64,000 nt of DNA. Origin: Salinimonas iocasae. GTDB taxonomy: Bacteria; Pseudomonadota; Gammaproteobacteria; Enterobacterales; Alteromonadaceae. A model generated the notes under the pieces. It was not told the origin of the DNA, made no database searches, and saw only the letters and a list, made by a program, of their open reading frames with translations. Shown one piece after another: positions 19,115 to 29,488 of the stretch (its first letter is position 1; each line of letters begins with the position of its first letter). A program made the position numbers and the translations under genes. The stretch covers positions 2,682,001 to 2,746,000 of the forward strand of contig NZ_CP039852.1 of assembly GCF_006228385.1 (NCBI RefSeq), read 5' to 3'.

Positions 19115-19999
19115 CTATCTGATGTTTTTAGCCAGTACAATAAAGTCTTCCAGATAATTGATGTGCTGCTCATCAACACGCATACCTACGTAAATTTGTT
19201 TATGGATACCCTTACTACCAAACCGGACACTGGATACAGACATTCTTGCGGCGTATTCATCCACCAGCCAGCCCGGCAATGCACACACACCACGTCCGGC
19301 GGCTACCATTTGAAGCATTATTTCTGTGGTCTCAATCAGCTTATGCTTTTTAACCCTACAATTTGCCGGATGTAAAAACTGACTGAAAATATCCAGACGT
19401 TCCGGTTCCACTGGGTAGCTTAGTAAAACCTCTTCGCTTAAATCCTCAGGTACAACGTAGTCTTTTTGAGCAAGAGGATGACCGCTTGGAACCACCAACC
19501 TGTGCTCGTATTCAAATACGGGAATGTATTTCACACTGGGCGTGAGTAAAGGGTCAGGTGTAATAATGATATCAATCTCATAGCGATGCAACGCGCCAAG
19601 TGCACCAAACTGAAACTGCTGTCTGACATCTACATCTACCTTTGGCCACTTTTTCAGATATGGATCTATCACCTTTAACAACCACTGATAACAGGGATGA
19701 CACTCCATGCCAATGCGAAGCATCCCCATTTCTCCTTTTGCCATCTGACTTAATAGCGATTCTACATGTGCAAACTGCGGTAAGATGCGATCTGCCAGCG
19801 TAACGATGCGCTCGCCAGCCGTCGTCAGTCGTAAGTTGCGGCCTGCTTTTTCCCATATAACAGTCTGAACTTGTGCCTCCAGCTTCTTAATACTATGACT
19901 GAGTGCTGACTGAGAGAGGTGCAGTGCTTCTGCGGCTTTGGTGACGGTGCCATGCTTTTTGATGGCGGTAAGAATATCCAGATGTATTCGCTCAATCAT
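19115..19999 (-). CDS. metR: LysR-type regulator of methionine synthesis
   Basis: MetR activates metE and other methionine genes with homocysteine as effector. The 294-residue protein has the LysR helix-turn-helix at residues about 5-60 (AIKKHGTVTKAAEALHLSQSALSHSIKKLE) and the MetR-like body GMECHPCYQWLLKVI. Its divergence from metE, with 151 bp between the two starts, is the classical metR-metE layout and supports the assignment. Confidence 0.93.
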   Translation of the reverse strand: MIERIHLDILTAIKKHGTVTKAAEALHLSQSALSHSIKKLEAQVQTVIWEKAGRNLRLTTAGERIVTLADRILPQFAHVESLLSQMAKGEMGMLRIGMECHPCYQWLLKVIDPYLKKWPKVDVDVRQQFQFGALGALHRYEIDIIITPDPLLTPSVKYIPVFEYEHRLVVPSGHPLAQKDYVVPEDLSEEVLLSYPVEPERLDIFSQFLHPANCRVKKHKLIETTEIMLQMVAAGRGVCALPGWLVDEYAARMSVSSVRFGSKGIHKQIYVGMRVDEQHINYLEDFIVLAKNIR

Positions 20000-20043
20000 T
20001 GGTTACCTCTCAGCCTACATTTTTATAAAAACATACTAAAACA

Positions 20044-20077
20044 TGAACAAATCTCATAGTTCAATGAAAATATATCA
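20044..20077. promoter_or_regulatory. Candidate MetR-binding sites
   Basis: Two near-matches to TGAANNNNNTTCA lie at 20044-20056 (TGAACAAATCTCA) and 20065-20077 (TGAAAATATATCA), each with one mismatch in the right half. They sit between divergent metR and metE. No cobalamin riboswitch is recognisable in the 150-bp region. Confidence 0.45.
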
Positions 20078-20150
20078 CTTTTCTACATAATTGAACGAGG
20101 CCTATTATACGTCTAGACATCTAAACACATTCAATATTAAGGAAGCGGCT

Positions 20151-22433
20151 ATGACAGTTATTCATAATTTAGGTTTTCCTCGCATCGGCCCTCGCCGGGA
20201 ATTAAAGTTTGCGCTTGAGAACTACTGGAAAGGCAACACTGAGCGTGAGGAATTGGTGGAGACAGCCCAGGCCTGTTTTGATGATAATCTATCCCGTCAG
20301 GCGAATCTTGACCTGCAGGCGGTTGGCGACTTCTCATTGTATGATCAGGTACTGGACCACATCGTGATGTTTGGCAATATTCCGGCACGATGTAAGGCCG
20401 GTGATGACGAGCTTCATCAGTATTTTCGTTTAGCCCGCGGGCGGGCACCCGGGGATGAAAATGAACAACATGTAGCGGCCGGAGAGATGACCAAATGGTT
20501 TGATACCAATTACCATTACATCGTGCCTGAATTCACTAACGAGACCACATTCACACTGAATGACAAAGCGTTAATTAAACAAATTCACCGAGCCAGAGGT
20601 CAGGGGCTGGATGCCAAACCTGTCATTATAGGACCATTAACCTATCTGTGGCTGGGTAAGGCTAAAGACGATATAAATCCATTATCGTTGCTGGAAAAAT
20701 TGCTACCGGCTTATCTGGAGCTATTGCGTAATATTAGCCGCTGCGGTGTGCAATGGGTGCAGATTGATGAGCCTGCGCTGGTGACTGACTTATCAGCCCA
20801 GTGGCAGCAGGCATATCACGTCGCTTATCAGGCTCTGTCCCACAGTCCGGTAAAGTTGTTGCTCACTACTTACTTTGGTGCGCTTGAGGACAATCTGGAA
20901 CTTGCAACACAGCTGCCTGTTGAGGGCCTGCACATTGATGCTGTTCGTGCCCGTCACGAAGTCGAAGCGGTCGTTAAGCAGTTGTCTCCGAAAAAAGTGC
21001 TTTCTCTGGGGGTGATTGATGGCCGGAACATCTGGAAATCAGATCTGACAGCGACACTCGACTGGCTTGAACCTGTCGCTGCGAAACGCGGCAACCTGTT
21101 ATGGATTGCGCCAAGTTGTTCTTTGCTGCATGTACCGGTCGATTTGGATAGCGAAAGCCGTATAGATCCCGAGATTAAAAGCTGGCTATCCTTTGCAACA
21201 CAGAAGTTGCAGGAGTTAGACGTGCTTGGCAAAGCGCTGCGCGAGGGACGCGAGGCCGTGGCTAAACAGTTAGCAAAAAACAATGCAGCGCTGCTAAGCC
21301 GCCGGGTGTCAGCGCGTGTGCATAACGATACAGTGCGTCAGGCTATAGCAGCTATAAAGCCAGAAGACCTAACCCGAACCTCATCGTTTGCAGCGCGTAA
21401 TCGTTTGCACAAAGCGCACCTTCAACTACCGCTTTACCCTACTACTACCATTGGCTCGTTCCCTCAAACCGGGGAGATCAGAAGGCTTCGGCGTGAGCGT
21501 AAGGCTAATAATCTTTCTGATTTTCATTACAATACCGCTATCAGAGAGGTTATCGCTGACTGCATCAAAGAACAGGAAAACCTGGGGCTGGATGTTCTGG
21601 TTCATGGTGAAGCAGAGCGAAATGATATGGTGGAATATTTTGGTGAACAGCTTGAAGGCTTCGCGTTTACGCAGTTCGGGTGGGTGCAATCTTATGGTTC
21701 GCGCTGTGTTAAACCGCCAATCATTTACGGTGATGTACGCCGCCCCAAACCTATGACCGTGGAATGGGTTAACTTTGCACAATCATGCACAACCAAACCC
21801 TTAAAAGGCATGCTTACCGGGCCTGTGACTATTTTAAACTGGTCATTTGTTCGTGATGATCAGCCCCGCTGGCAAACCTGTCAGCAAATCGGTCTGGCAA
21901 TTCGCGATGAAGTCATCGATTTGGAAAAAGCCGGCATACGCATGATTCAGATTGATGAGGCTGCATTGCGTGAAGGCTTGCCATTACGAAAATCTGAGTG
22001 GCACAAATACCTGGATTGGGCTGTGGATGCATTTCGGCTATGTGCAAATGCGGTATATGATACAACACAAATTCATACCCATATGTGCTATTCAGAATTC
22101 AACGATATTATAGAATCCATAGCGCGACTGGATGCCGATGTAATCAGTATTGAAACTTCTCGCTCAGATATGGCGCTGCTTGATGCATTCAACGACTTTG
22201 AGTATCCCAATCAGATAGGTCCGGGGGTGTATGATATTCACTCTCCCAATACACCCTCAATTGAAAGCATGGTGTATTTACTCAACCAGGCCGCCAGTAA
22301 ATTGCCAGCACAAAATCTTTGGGTAAACCCTGATTGCGGTCTTAAAACCCGTCAGTGGGAAGAGGTAAAACCTGCACTTAAAAATATGGTTGAAGCAGCT
22401 AAAGCTCTGCGCGCGAAAGCTGCGGCGGCTTAA
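20151..22433 (+). CDS. metE: Cobalamin-independent methionine synthase
   Basis: MetE transfers a methyl group from 5-methyltetrahydropteroyl-triglutamate to homocysteine. The 760-residue protein (E. coli about 753) has the N-terminal [13 protein letters not shown] and the C-terminal zinc site: His and Cys in THMCYSEF, then the later cysteine in NPDCGLKTR. The ATG at 20151 follows AAGGAAG and matches the conserved N-terminus. An upstream in-frame start at 20091 would add 20 unconserved residues. A hairpin follows the stop codon. Confidence 0.97.
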   Translation: MTVIHNLGFPRIGPRRELKFALENYWKGNTEREELVETAQACFDDNLSRQANLDLQAVGDFSLYDQVLDHIVMFGNIPARCKAGDDELHQYFRLARGRAPGDENEQHVAAGEMTKWFDTNYHYIVPEFTNETTFTLNDKALIKQIHRARGQGLDAKPVIIGPLTYLWLGKAKDDINPLSLLEKLLPAYLELLRNISRCGVQWVQIDEPALVTDLSAQWQQAYHVAYQALSHSPVKLLLTTYFGALEDNLELATQLPVEGLHIDAVRARHEVEAVVKQLSPKKVLSLGVIDGRNIWKSDLTATLDWLEPVAAKRGNLLWIAPSCSLLHVPVDLDSESRIDPEIKSWLSFATQKLQELDVLGKALREGREAVAKQLAKNNAALLSRRVSARVHNDTVRQAIAAIKPEDLTRTSSFAARNRLHKAHLQLPLYPTTTIGSFPQTGEIRRLRRERKANNLSDFHYNTAIREVIADCIKEQENLGLDVLVHGEAERNDMVEYFGEQLEGFAFTQFGWVQSYGSRCVKPPIIYGDVRRPKPMTVEWVNFAQSCTTKPLKGMLTGPVTILNWSFVRDDQPRWQTCQQIGLAIRDEVIDLEKAGIRMIQIDEAALREGLPLRKSEWHKYLDWAVDAFRLCANAVYDTTQIHTHMCYSEFNDIIESIARLDADVISIETSRSDMALLDAFNDFEYPNQIGPGVYDIHSPNTPSIESMVYLLNQAASKLPAQNLWVNPDCGLKTRQWEEVKPALKNMVEAAKALRAKAAAA

Positions 22434-22457
22434 GTAAGGAACTCGCCTTCTACGTGA

Positions 22458-22481
22458 TGAAAGCAGCACTGGCTGCTTTCA
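22458..22481 (+). terminator. Terminator hairpin after metE
   Basis: A perfect 10-bp stem (22458-22467 with 22472-22481) surrounds an ACTG tetraloop. The following T content is low, so efficiency is uncertain. Confidence 0.55.
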
Positions 22482-22590
22482 TTGTTCATACTGACCAGCG
22501 AAAGCTTTGTCTGAATGGCTTGTACCTGTGTCACATCCCTGTCACGTTATACTATTAGGTTATTGAAAAGATGAAGTGGCTGGAATCCTC

Positions 22591-23589
22591 ATGCGACATC
22601 TGCTGATATTTTTGTTTGCTTTCTACACTACTCCGATATTTGCTCTAGATATTATTGCCCATCGTGGCGCCTCAGGTTATCTGCCTGAGCATACGCTGGA
22701 GGCTGCAACCCTCGCCTTTGCGCAGTCGCCTGATTTTATTGAGCAGGATGTGGTACTCACCCGTGATGGTATTCCAATTGTGCTACACGATATCCACCTT
22801 GAGACCGTTACCGATGTCGAGCAGGTATTTCCCGACAGGGCCCGTACTGACGGGCGTTATTATGCTATCGATTTTACGTTAGACGAACTTCGTACCCTAA
22901 AGGTGCATGAGCGGCACAACCGGTCAGGACAACAAGTTTACGAAGACCGTTATAAGGGAAGCCTGGCGCATTTTACCCTCTCATCGCTGGATGAGCATAT
23001 TGAGCTTATTCAACAGCTTAATAGCGCCTTAGGTAAGAACGTCGGCATGTACATTGAGATAAAAGCTCCACGTTGGCATAAACAACAAGGCAAGGATATT
23101 TCTGCTATCGTTCTGAAGCTGTTGCGTGAACGGGGTATGTTAAAGCCTGAAGCTAAACTAGTCCTGCAGTGTTTTGATTTTTCAGAAACCCAGCGTATTC
23201 GAAAGTCTTTGGGATATAAAGGCACACTGGTTCAGCTGGTCGCGGTAAATAGCTGGAAAGAATCCGATACTGACTATCGCTGGCTACTCACGAAGGACGG
23301 ACTTGATGAAGTGGCAAAAGTGGCCGATGGGATCGGTCCCTGGATCCCACTGCTCTTTGCTGAAAATGATAAGCAGCAGGGATTGGGTGATGTGAACGAC
23401 TGGGTAGCGTGGGCTAAGTCCCGGGAGCTATTTCTGCACCCCTATACGTATCGTTCGGATGCTCGTATCGAAAGTATTCCGGGGCCAGTGTTATTAGAAC
23501 GGCTGAACAACGAGGTGGGTATCGACGGCATTTTTACTGACCAGGTACCAGCTGTAAAAGCCTACCTGAACCAGCAAAATGATAACTAG
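22591..23589 (+). CDS. glpQ: Periplasmic glycerophosphodiester phosphodiesterase
   Basis: GlpQ hydrolyses glycerophosphodiesters to glycerol-3-phosphate and an alcohol. The protein (332 residues from the ATG at 22591) has a signal peptide ending near FALD. The catalytic region is AHRGASGYLPEHT, followed by the metal-binding EQDVVLTRDGIPIVLHD. The ATG has a GGA ribosome site six bases upstream; a GTG 15 bases earlier is in frame but less likely. Its C-terminus meets convergent motY with a four-base overlap. Confidence 0.93.
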   Translation: MRHLLIFLFAFYTTPIFALDIIAHRGASGYLPEHTLEAATLAFAQSPDFIEQDVVLTRDGIPIVLHDIHLETVTDVEQVFPDRARTDGRYYAIDFTLDELRTLKVHERHNRSGQQVYEDRYKGSLAHFTLSSLDEHIELIQQLNSALGKNVGMYIEIKAPRWHKQQGKDISAIVLKLLRERGMLKPEAKLVLQCFDFSETQRIRKSLGYKGTLVQLVAVNSWKESDTDYRWLLTKDGLDEVAKVADGIGPWIPLLFAENDKQQGLGDVNDWVAWAKSRELFLHPYTYRSDARIESIPGPVLLERLNNEVGIDGIFTDQVPAVKAYLNQQNDN

Positions 23590-24458
23590 CTTTTCGACAA
23601 ACGCACTACCACTCGTCTGTTCAGCGCGCGGCTGTCACTGTTTTCATTCGATGCAATGTGACGTTTTTCACCATGTCCGGTCACTTCGATACGTTCGTCA
23701 GATACACCCAGCGCCGTAAGGTAATCTTTTACCTGAGAGGCGCGCTTTACAGAAAGCTGCTCATTGCTATAGCGCGCACCATAGCTGTCGGTATAGCCAT
23801 CCAACAGAACCAGCTCAAGGTTGCTGTCCTCTTTAAGGTATTCGCCAATCATCTGCAAACGCTTCTGGGCATATTTGGTCAGCTCGGTACTGTTTTTCTG
23901 GTAGGACAGCACGGTGTATGCGATATCTTCGAAACTGTAGGGTAATAATGCGGAAACGCAGTTTACGAACTCGTGATAACTGCCGGTAAAATTACTCGCA
24001 TTAAGCGCCACGGCAACCTTGTCATAACGGTTATACCAATCCTGATAATAAATGGTTGGCCAGTAGCCTTTTTCTAGCTCGCTCAGCATCGTCCATGCCG
24101 CCTCTTCCGGTAAATCCCCATCGTATTGTTTACGCAGTTTCATATCCGCTATTTCTCTGGCCTGGTGACCGGGCATCCATTTAGGCGGAACAGAATAAAC
24201 AGCAGCAATGCCGGCTTTTTTAGGTAACAACGACATTTGCATTTCAAATTCCATATTCAGCTGCTTTGATGCAACACTGGTAAATGTCGCCTTTCCGTAG
24301 CCGGGAACCGAATGCGACAGCTCGCACTGGAGGCGGCTTTGCTTATCCAGCAACCAGTCTGAAGAAGCTACCGGCGCGGAATACTGGCGCATCGCTGCAT
24401 TGGACGAAAACGCACATAATAGGCTTAATCCAATAAGAATCGTATGTCTGAGTTTCAT
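23586..24458 (-). CDS. motY: Sodium-type flagellar motor protein MotY
   Basis: MotY forms the T ring around the flagellar basal body of Na+-driven polar flagella and anchors the PomAB/MotX stator. The 290-residue protein has a signal peptide and the MotY N-terminal domain (residues about 23-155, including IADMKLRKQYDGDLPEEAAWTMLSELEKGYWPT). A C-terminal OmpA-like peptidoglycan-binding domain contains LDGYTDSYGARYSNEQLSVKRA and GHGEKRHIASNENSDSRALNRRV. It stands alone, away from other flagellar genes, as is common for motY. Confidence 0.95.
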   Translation of the reverse strand: MKLRHTILIGLSLLCAFSSNAAMRQYSAPVASSDWLLDKQSRLQCELSHSVPGYGKATFTSVASKQLNMEFEMQMSLLPKKAGIAAVYSVPPKWMPGHQAREIADMKLRKQYDGDLPEEAAWTMLSELEKGYWPTIYYQDWYNRYDKVAVALNASNFTGSYHEFVNCVSALLPYSFEDIAYTVLSYQKNSTELTKYAQKRLQMIGEYLKEDSNLELVLLDGYTDSYGARYSNEQLSVKRASQVKDYLTALGVSDERIEVTGHGEKRHIASNENSDSRALNRRVVVRLSKS

Positions 24459-24657
24459 ACCTGCTACCGTTTAAAAAACCTGACCGTCTATCACAATATC
24501 GTCATTTTCGCGAAAAAGTTTAGCACAGATTATGTGTCCGACAGCGTCAAAGCGTGCGAAACCAAGACAGGGCTGGATATGCCCATTGAATATTGCGATA
24601 ATTTTCTTTTATCGCATACGCTTCCATTCATTTGAGAGGCGCGTCAAAAGAGGTTCT

Positions 24658-25305
24658 ATGACTGACGAAACTCCCGCTCTGGCTTCCCGGTTCAGAGGCT
24701 ATTTTCCCGTTGTTATCGATGTGGAAACCGCAGGGTTTAACGCATCGACCGATGCGTTATTGGAAATAGCAGCAGTAACGCTAAAAATGGATGAGCAGGG
24801 AGATTTACATCCGGACGAAACCTTTCATGCACATGTTACGCCTTTTGAGGGGGCCAACCTTGAACCAGCGGCACTGGAATTCAATGGTATTGATCCTGAA
24901 TGTGCTCTGCGCGGTGCAATTGAAGAATCACAGGCGATGAAGGGGCTGTGTAAGGCTATCCGCAAGGCGCAGAAAAACGCCAACTGTCAGCGCTCGGTAA
25001 TTGTGGCTCACAATGCAAGTTTCGACCAGGGGTTTGTTAACGCGGCATTGGCGCGTAGTCAAATAAAACGCACGCCGTTTCATCCATTTGTATCCTTTGA
25101 TACTACGTCGCTGGCGGGTCTGGCGGTTGGCCAGACGGTGCTGGTGAAAGCGTGTCAGGCGGCGGGCATCGCGTTTGATCAGAAAGAAGCGCACAGTGCA
25201 CTATATGATGCCAGCCGGACTGCTGAGCTTTTTTGCTATATTGTTAATCGGTATAAGTCGTTGGGAGGCTGGCCTCTGCCCGACCCAAAAGCAACTGCAG
25301 AATAA
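24658..25305 (+). CDS. rnt: Ribonuclease T
   Basis: RNase T is a 3'-5' exonuclease of the DEDD family that trims tRNA and other stable RNA ends. The 215-residue protein has the ExoI motif [10 protein letters not shown], the ExoII region [11 protein letters not shown], and the ExoIII region [16 protein letters not shown]. The ATG at 24658 follows AGAGG and gives the usual length. A longer frame from 24532 has no support. Confidence 0.95.
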   Translation: MTDETPALASRFRGYFPVVIDVETAGFNASTDALLEIAAVTLKMDEQGDLHPDETFHAHVTPFEGANLEPAALEFNGIDPECALRGAIEESQAMKGLCKAIRKAQKNANCQRSVIVAHNASFDQGFVNAALARSQIKRTPFHPFVSFDTTSLAGLAVGQTVLVKACQAAGIAFDQKEAHSALYDASRTAELFCYIVNRYKSLGGWPLPDPKATAE

Positions 25306-25339
25306 AAAAAGCCCGGTTACCAGCTAACGGTAACCGGGC
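25304..25339. terminator. Shared terminator of rnt and the peroxiredoxin gene
   Basis: A perfect 11-bp GC-rich stem (25311-25321 with 25329-25339) has a seven-base loop. On the minus strand it is followed by seven T bases (25310-25304), a strong intrinsic terminator for the peroxiredoxin gene. On the plus strand the T content is low. Confidence 0.85.
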
Positions 25340-25359
25340 TCGTTCTCACCAGTGTTTGC

Positions 25360-25965
25360 TTATAGTTTATCAGCTTCACTGGACAGGAATTTAGCTACGC
25401 CTTCAGGACTCGCATCCATTCCTGACTTTCCTTCAGTCCAGCCTGCAGGACACACTTCACCATGTTCTTCATGGAAGCTCAGTGCGTCTACCATGCGCAA
25501 CATTTCGTCAATGTTGCGACCCAGCGGTAAATCATTAACAACCTGATGACGAACCATGCCTTCTTCATCAATCAAAAATGAGCCACGGAACGCCACACCA
25601 GCTTCCGGGTGCTCAACATCATAGGCTTTACAGATTTCGTGTTTAACATCGGCAACCAGTGTGTATTTAACCGGGCCAATACCGCCTTCATTCACTGGCG
25701 TATTACGCCACGCATTGTGAGAAAACTGAGAGTCAATGGACACACCAATAACTTCCACACCGCGCTTCTGGAACTCTTCGTAACGCTTGTCAAAAGCAAT
25801 AAGTTCTGAAGGACATACAAAAGTAAAATCCAGTGGGTAGAAAAAGATAACCGCCTTTTTACCCTTAATCGCTTCGCTTAGTGAAAAAGTATCAACAATC
25901 TCACCATCACCCTTTACGGCTGCGGCAGTGAAATCAGGTGCCTGACGGCCTACTAATACGCTCAT
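25360..25965 (-). CDS. Typical 2-Cys peroxiredoxin (AhpC/Prx1 family)
   Basis: Peroxiredoxins reduce hydrogen peroxide and organic peroxides using paired cysteines. The 201-residue protein has the peroxidatic Cys51 in DFTFVCPSE and the resolving Cys172 in HGEVCPAGW. The C-terminal extension is typical of Prx1-type enzymes. No ahpF is adjacent, so thioredoxin is the probable reductant. It is divergent from bfd across a 243-bp region. Confidence 0.93.
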   Translation of the reverse strand: MSVLVGRQAPDFTAAAVKGDGEIVDTFSLSEAIKGKKAVIFFYPLDFTFVCPSELIAFDKRYEEFQKRGVEVIGVSIDSQFSHNAWRNTPVNEGGIGPVKYTLVADVKHEICKAYDVEHPEAGVAFRGSFLIDEEGMVRHQVVNDLPLGRNIDEMLRMVDALSFHEEHGEVCPAGWTEGKSGMDASPEGVAKFLSSEADKL

Positions 25966-26162
25966 GCTTTACTCCATAGAAGTATAATTTAGTTTTTATA
26001 ATGGCCCGATAGCATCGCTCTTCGGGCATAGAGAATATTGGTGCGGGAACAAAAATTACAACCGTCGGTTGTAAGGAAAATTGCCTAAAACAATCTTTGA
26101 TAAATCAATGGGTTTACACTTTGTGTTAAAAATTAAACATCTGAATGCTTGAACCAATCGTA

Positions 26163-26181
26163 AATAGCAACTATTATCATT
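26163..26181. promoter_or_regulatory. Candidate Fur box upstream of bfd
   Basis: AATAGCAACTATTATCATT matches the 19-bp Fur consensus at about 10 positions, including a good ATTATCATT half. It ends 27 bases before the bfd start. Repression of bfd by Fur is well known in other gammaproteobacteria. Confidence 0.4.
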
Positions 26182-26208
26182 CGCAGTGATTTTTAGAGGA
26201 TTCTGTCG

Positions 26209-26403
26209 ATGTACGTTTGTATGTGCTATGGCGTAACAGATAAAGCTATTCAACAAGCGGTAGAAGCCCACGGGGTCGGTAATCTTCGTGAGCTCCGTGA
26301 AGTTATGGAGATTGGCAGCCAGTGCGGCAGATGTATCTCTATGACGCAGGATATCATCGATGCCACAATTATTGATGAATCCTTATTCAAAGAAGTTTCC
26401 TAA
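26209..26403 (+). CDS. bfd: Bacterioferritin-associated ferredoxin
   Basis: Bfd is a small [2Fe-2S] protein that reduces bacterioferritin to release stored iron. The 64-residue protein has the four conserved cysteines in the pattern CMC near the N-terminus and CGRC in the middle (QCGRCISM). The length is normal. A Fur-like site lies just upstream. It is convergent with the STN-type TonB receptor gene. Confidence 0.95.
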   Translation: MYVCMCYGVTDKAIQQAVEAHGVGNLRELREVMEIGSQCGRCISMTQDIIDATIIDESLFKEVS

Positions 26404-26417
26404 CCAATAGTATTGCT

Positions 26418-29312
26418 TTAGAACACCACCGATACGTTCGCATAATAAAATCCGCCATTAATACCACTTGGTGATGTCGGCGGATATTCAGACCCTACTT
26501 CCCCGCGGTACGGATTTAATTCAGGCCGTGCATCAAAAATGTTTTCCGCCCCCACTGACAGTGTTGTAGATTCGGTAAACAGCCAGGCTATTTCAGCATC
26601 CAAAGTAGTCACTGAACCGGAATAAATATCAAAGCCAGCCGCCGCATCAAGGTGATCTTCGTAAAAGCTACCGTAATAATTTGCCCGCCATAACCCTGTT
26701 ATATTGTTCCAGTGGTGTTTAACCGTAAAGGTGCCGCGATGCGAGGGTAGATTTTCTTCAAGCATGCGAATTCTTGATGGCGTCAGATTCGCCTCAAAGC
26801 GCTGCTCACCAGAAGCATCCTGAACAGGATACAAAGACACTCTCTCAACCCGGGTATCGGTCCAGTTATACGCCAGATTCATATCGTGCAAAAACGCCCC
26901 GGTTTTAAGCTGGTAATGCAAAACTACGTCGATTCCCTGTGTCTGCGTATCAAAATCATTTGTGAAGTACTTCGCGGCTGCGTAATTCAGCGCATCATCC
27001 TGGCCAATTGCCAGCAACGCGTCTATATCCTGCTGAGTCAGTTCAATGGCAGAGGTTGTGCTGATTCTGTTGCGTAAGTCGATATTGAAATAATCAACGG
27101 TCATGTAGAGGTTATCGTCAAAAAACGCAACACCACCAAAACTGTAGTTTACAGACTCTTCCGGGCTGAGCGCATCAGCGCCTAACTGAAGCGATATAGG
27201 ATGCGTAGGAGGTAGTGTTGCCTGGTCTTCCAATCCCTGTGCCGCGTAGGCAGTGGTCACGTTTATCACATTGCTCTGTCCTACCGTAGGTGCTTTGAAC
27301 CCTGTACTGACAGAGCTGCGCAGAGCCAGCTGCTCAGTGACCGGTAAACGCAGCGTCAGCTTACCGTCAAATGTAGAGCCAAAGTCTGAAAAGCGCTCAA
27401 CCCGGACTGCCACACCGGTTTCCAGATCGCCAAAGCGGGTTTCGGCATCCAGATACAGAGCCCAGTTGTGCCGGCTCCAGTGGCCGGCAGCCGCTGGCTG
27501 ATAACCGGGAAAGCCATTAGAACCGACGCTGAATCCCTGAGATAACCCACTTTGCGGGTTAAACGCAAAAGGACCAGCCTGCCAGGATGGCTCATCACCG
27601 GCTTTTTGATGATAACTCTCTCGCCGCCATTCCAGCCCCATACCCAGGTTAACAGGCGCGATATGTTGCCAGTCCGGCTCAAAGACCTTCGACAAATCGA
27701 GATTTACCGTCCGCTCCACCTGGGCTACAGCACCTGGCGAGAAGTCGGTTGGACTGTCAGGTCCCAGAGAAGGATTAACCGTGTTCGACAACGTGTACTC
27801 AATATTTGAATATCCAACCCCGGCGCTGATATCAAACAGCCAGTTTGACGCTGTCTGCCCTTTCATGCCGAAAAAGGCTGAGGCATCATTGATGGTGCCG
27901 CCAAACCGGGGAGTAAATCCGCCAGGATACCACTCGTTAAAAGCAAAACAGTTCCTACCCACCGCTGTTTGTTCATTGGCAATCACCTGATAATCAGGCT
28001 GTGTTAGCACGTTATCTGAATCAATGGTCACCCGGGGACAGGCAATGCCCTGATTAAGGCCATCTAAATCTGCAATTAATAACGAACGTTCATCCTGATA
28101 CTCGCGACTGAATACCCCGTCACGTAAGTGTGGGTGACGAAAGTAAAACCCCCCTTCAATTTTTCGCTGTGCAAGATTTCCAAACGCATAAAGCTGTTTG
28201 TTCTGGTCGATGGGGTAACCAAAATTTCCTGCCAGCTTAACATCGTGCTCAACATCCAGTGTTCCCCACACCTGAGCGGGATTTGACACAAAGGTATTGC
28301 CAGCATTCTCCAGGGCCAATGCATCGGACCGTTGCACCGTACGGGAAGTAGGCTTTTGCTGCGTGTATTCAGCGGTAAGATTGGCAAATCCCTCTTCAAA
28401 AAGAGGCAGACCAACGTTTCCCTGTAACTGCAGCAGTTGTCCGTCTGACTCGAAATACTGGCCACTTTTGACAGAAATACTGCCGCCCTCGCTGTCATCC
28501 CTTAGTACAAAATTGATGACTCCGGCTATCGCGTCTGAGCCATACTGGGCAGCCGCACCATCCCTTAATACTTCAACCTGCTTCATCGCGCTGGCAGGCA
28601 GAACCGAGATATCCGGGCCCTGAGCACCATCAGACAGCCCCCCACCTAAAAAGGTAATAACTGCTGAGCGGTGACGCCGCTTTCCATTCAATAGTAACAG
28701 CGTATGATCTGAAGCCATACCCCGCAGGTTAGCAGGGCGAACAAGACTGGTAGCATCATTAATTGGCTGATCGTTAACGTTTAGAGAGGGCACCGATGCA
28801 GCGAGCATATCCAGTAAATTGGCGCCGGACTGCGCGCGAAATGCGTCATCAGTGATGATATCCAGTGGCACTGATGAAGAGGTAACGCTTCGCGGCGAGC
28901 TTCGGGTACCAACAATGGCTATGCGCTCCAGGCCAAAAGTGAGCTTATCTGACTGTGTGTCGGCGTTATCTTTTAAAGGCGGTGGCGTGGCAGGTAGTTC
29001 GCTGACATGTCTTACCGAAAACGTACCCGTTGCATCAACATGGATGGCCAGCTCAGTACCTTCCAGTAATTTTTGAAGCCCTTCTCTTAGCGTGAATTGC
29101 CCCGATAGCGAGTTGGTTTCAAACTTTTCAACCAGCTCGTAATCAAATAAAAGTGTGGTATCGGCTTGTCGTGCAAATTCCGTAAGCGCCTCATCTGCCG
29201 ACTGGGAAGAAATGGTAAAATTGAAAACCGGCTGCGCGGCGATACACTGGAAGCTCGCGCACAGGCCTGCCAGCACAGTTAAAGAACATAACGTGCGCAG
29301 GTGCTTTTTCAT
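26418..29312 (-). CDS. TonB-dependent receptor with N-terminal STN signalling domain
   Basis: The 964-residue outer-membrane protein has a signal peptide (about residues 1-26). An STN domain follows at about 29-103 (ADEALTEFARQADTTLLFDYE), the part that signals to FecR-type proteins. The plug domain (about 130-275) contains VEVLRDGAAAQYGSDAIAGVINFVL, and the beta-barrel ends in the usual aromatic residue (VSVVF). It is very similar to the receptor at 31291-33888 across plug and barrel. The ECF sigma and FecR genes directly upstream on the same strand suggest cell-surface signalling. The ligand is unknown; iron chelate or another nutrient are both possible. Confidence 0.92.
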   Translation of the reverse strand: MKKHLRTLCSLTVLAGLCASFQCIAAQPVFNFTISSQSADEALTEFARQADTTLLFDYELVEKFETNSLSGQFTLREGLQKLLEGTELAIHVDATGTFSVRHVSELPATPPPLKDNADTQSDKLTFGLERIAIVGTRSSPRSVTSSSVPLDIITDDAFRAQSGANLLDMLAASVPSLNVNDQPINDATSLVRPANLRGMASDHTLLLLNGKRRHRSAVITFLGGGLSDGAQGPDISVLPASAMKQVEVLRDGAAAQYGSDAIAGVINFVLRDDSEGGSISVKSGQYFESDGQLLQLQGNVGLPLFEEGFANLTAEYTQQKPTSRTVQRSDALALENAGNTFVSNPAQVWGTLDVEHDVKLAGNFGYPIDQNKQLYAFGNLAQRKIEGGFYFRHPHLRDGVFSREYQDERSLLIADLDGLNQGIACPRVTIDSDNVLTQPDYQVIANEQTAVGRNCFAFNEWYPGGFTPRFGGTINDASAFFGMKGQTASNWLFDISAGVGYSNIEYTLSNTVNPSLGPDSPTDFSPGAVAQVERTVNLDLSKVFEPDWQHIAPVNLGMGLEWRRESYHQKAGDEPSWQAGPFAFNPQSGLSQGFSVGSNGFPGYQPAAAGHWSRHNWALYLDAETRFGDLETGVAVRVERFSDFGSTFDGKLTLRLPVTEQLALRSSVSTGFKAPTVGQSNVINVTTAYAAQGLEDQATLPPTHPISLQLGADALSPEESVNYSFGGVAFFDDNLYMTVDYFNIDLRNRISTTSAIELTQQDIDALLAIGQDDALNYAAAKYFTNDFDTQTQGIDVVLHYQLKTGAFLHDMNLAYNWTDTRVERVSLYPVQDASGEQRFEANLTPSRIRMLEENLPSHRGTFTVKHHWNNITGLWRANYYGSFYEDHLDAAAGFDIYSGSVTTLDAEIAWLFTESTTLSVGAENIFDARPELNPYRGEVGSEYPPTSPSGINGGFYYANVSVVF

Positions 29313-29488
29313 CGGAGATCAGAAAAGCCTGTTCCAAGCCGTTTTTTTACAGACAATGCTTTACAACTGTGTGTATTAATCACGCGCTTAGCGACACTCT
29401 TGATACTAATGAAGTTGATGCAGTAACAATAGTGTCATACTGGCACAGATATTCACGAAAGAGAATATGCTTCGGTGAACCTTATTAG

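Noticed and set aside
20000..20150. A cobalamin riboswitch upstream of metE
   Set aside because: The leader is too short, and no B12-box sequence or suitable folding is visible; metR divergence explains the regulation.
26000..26040. An OxyR site or attenuator upstream of the peroxiredoxin gene
   Set aside because: Only a 6-bp GCCCGA/TCGGGC hairpin is present and the spaced ATAG half-sites do not fit the OxyR pattern.
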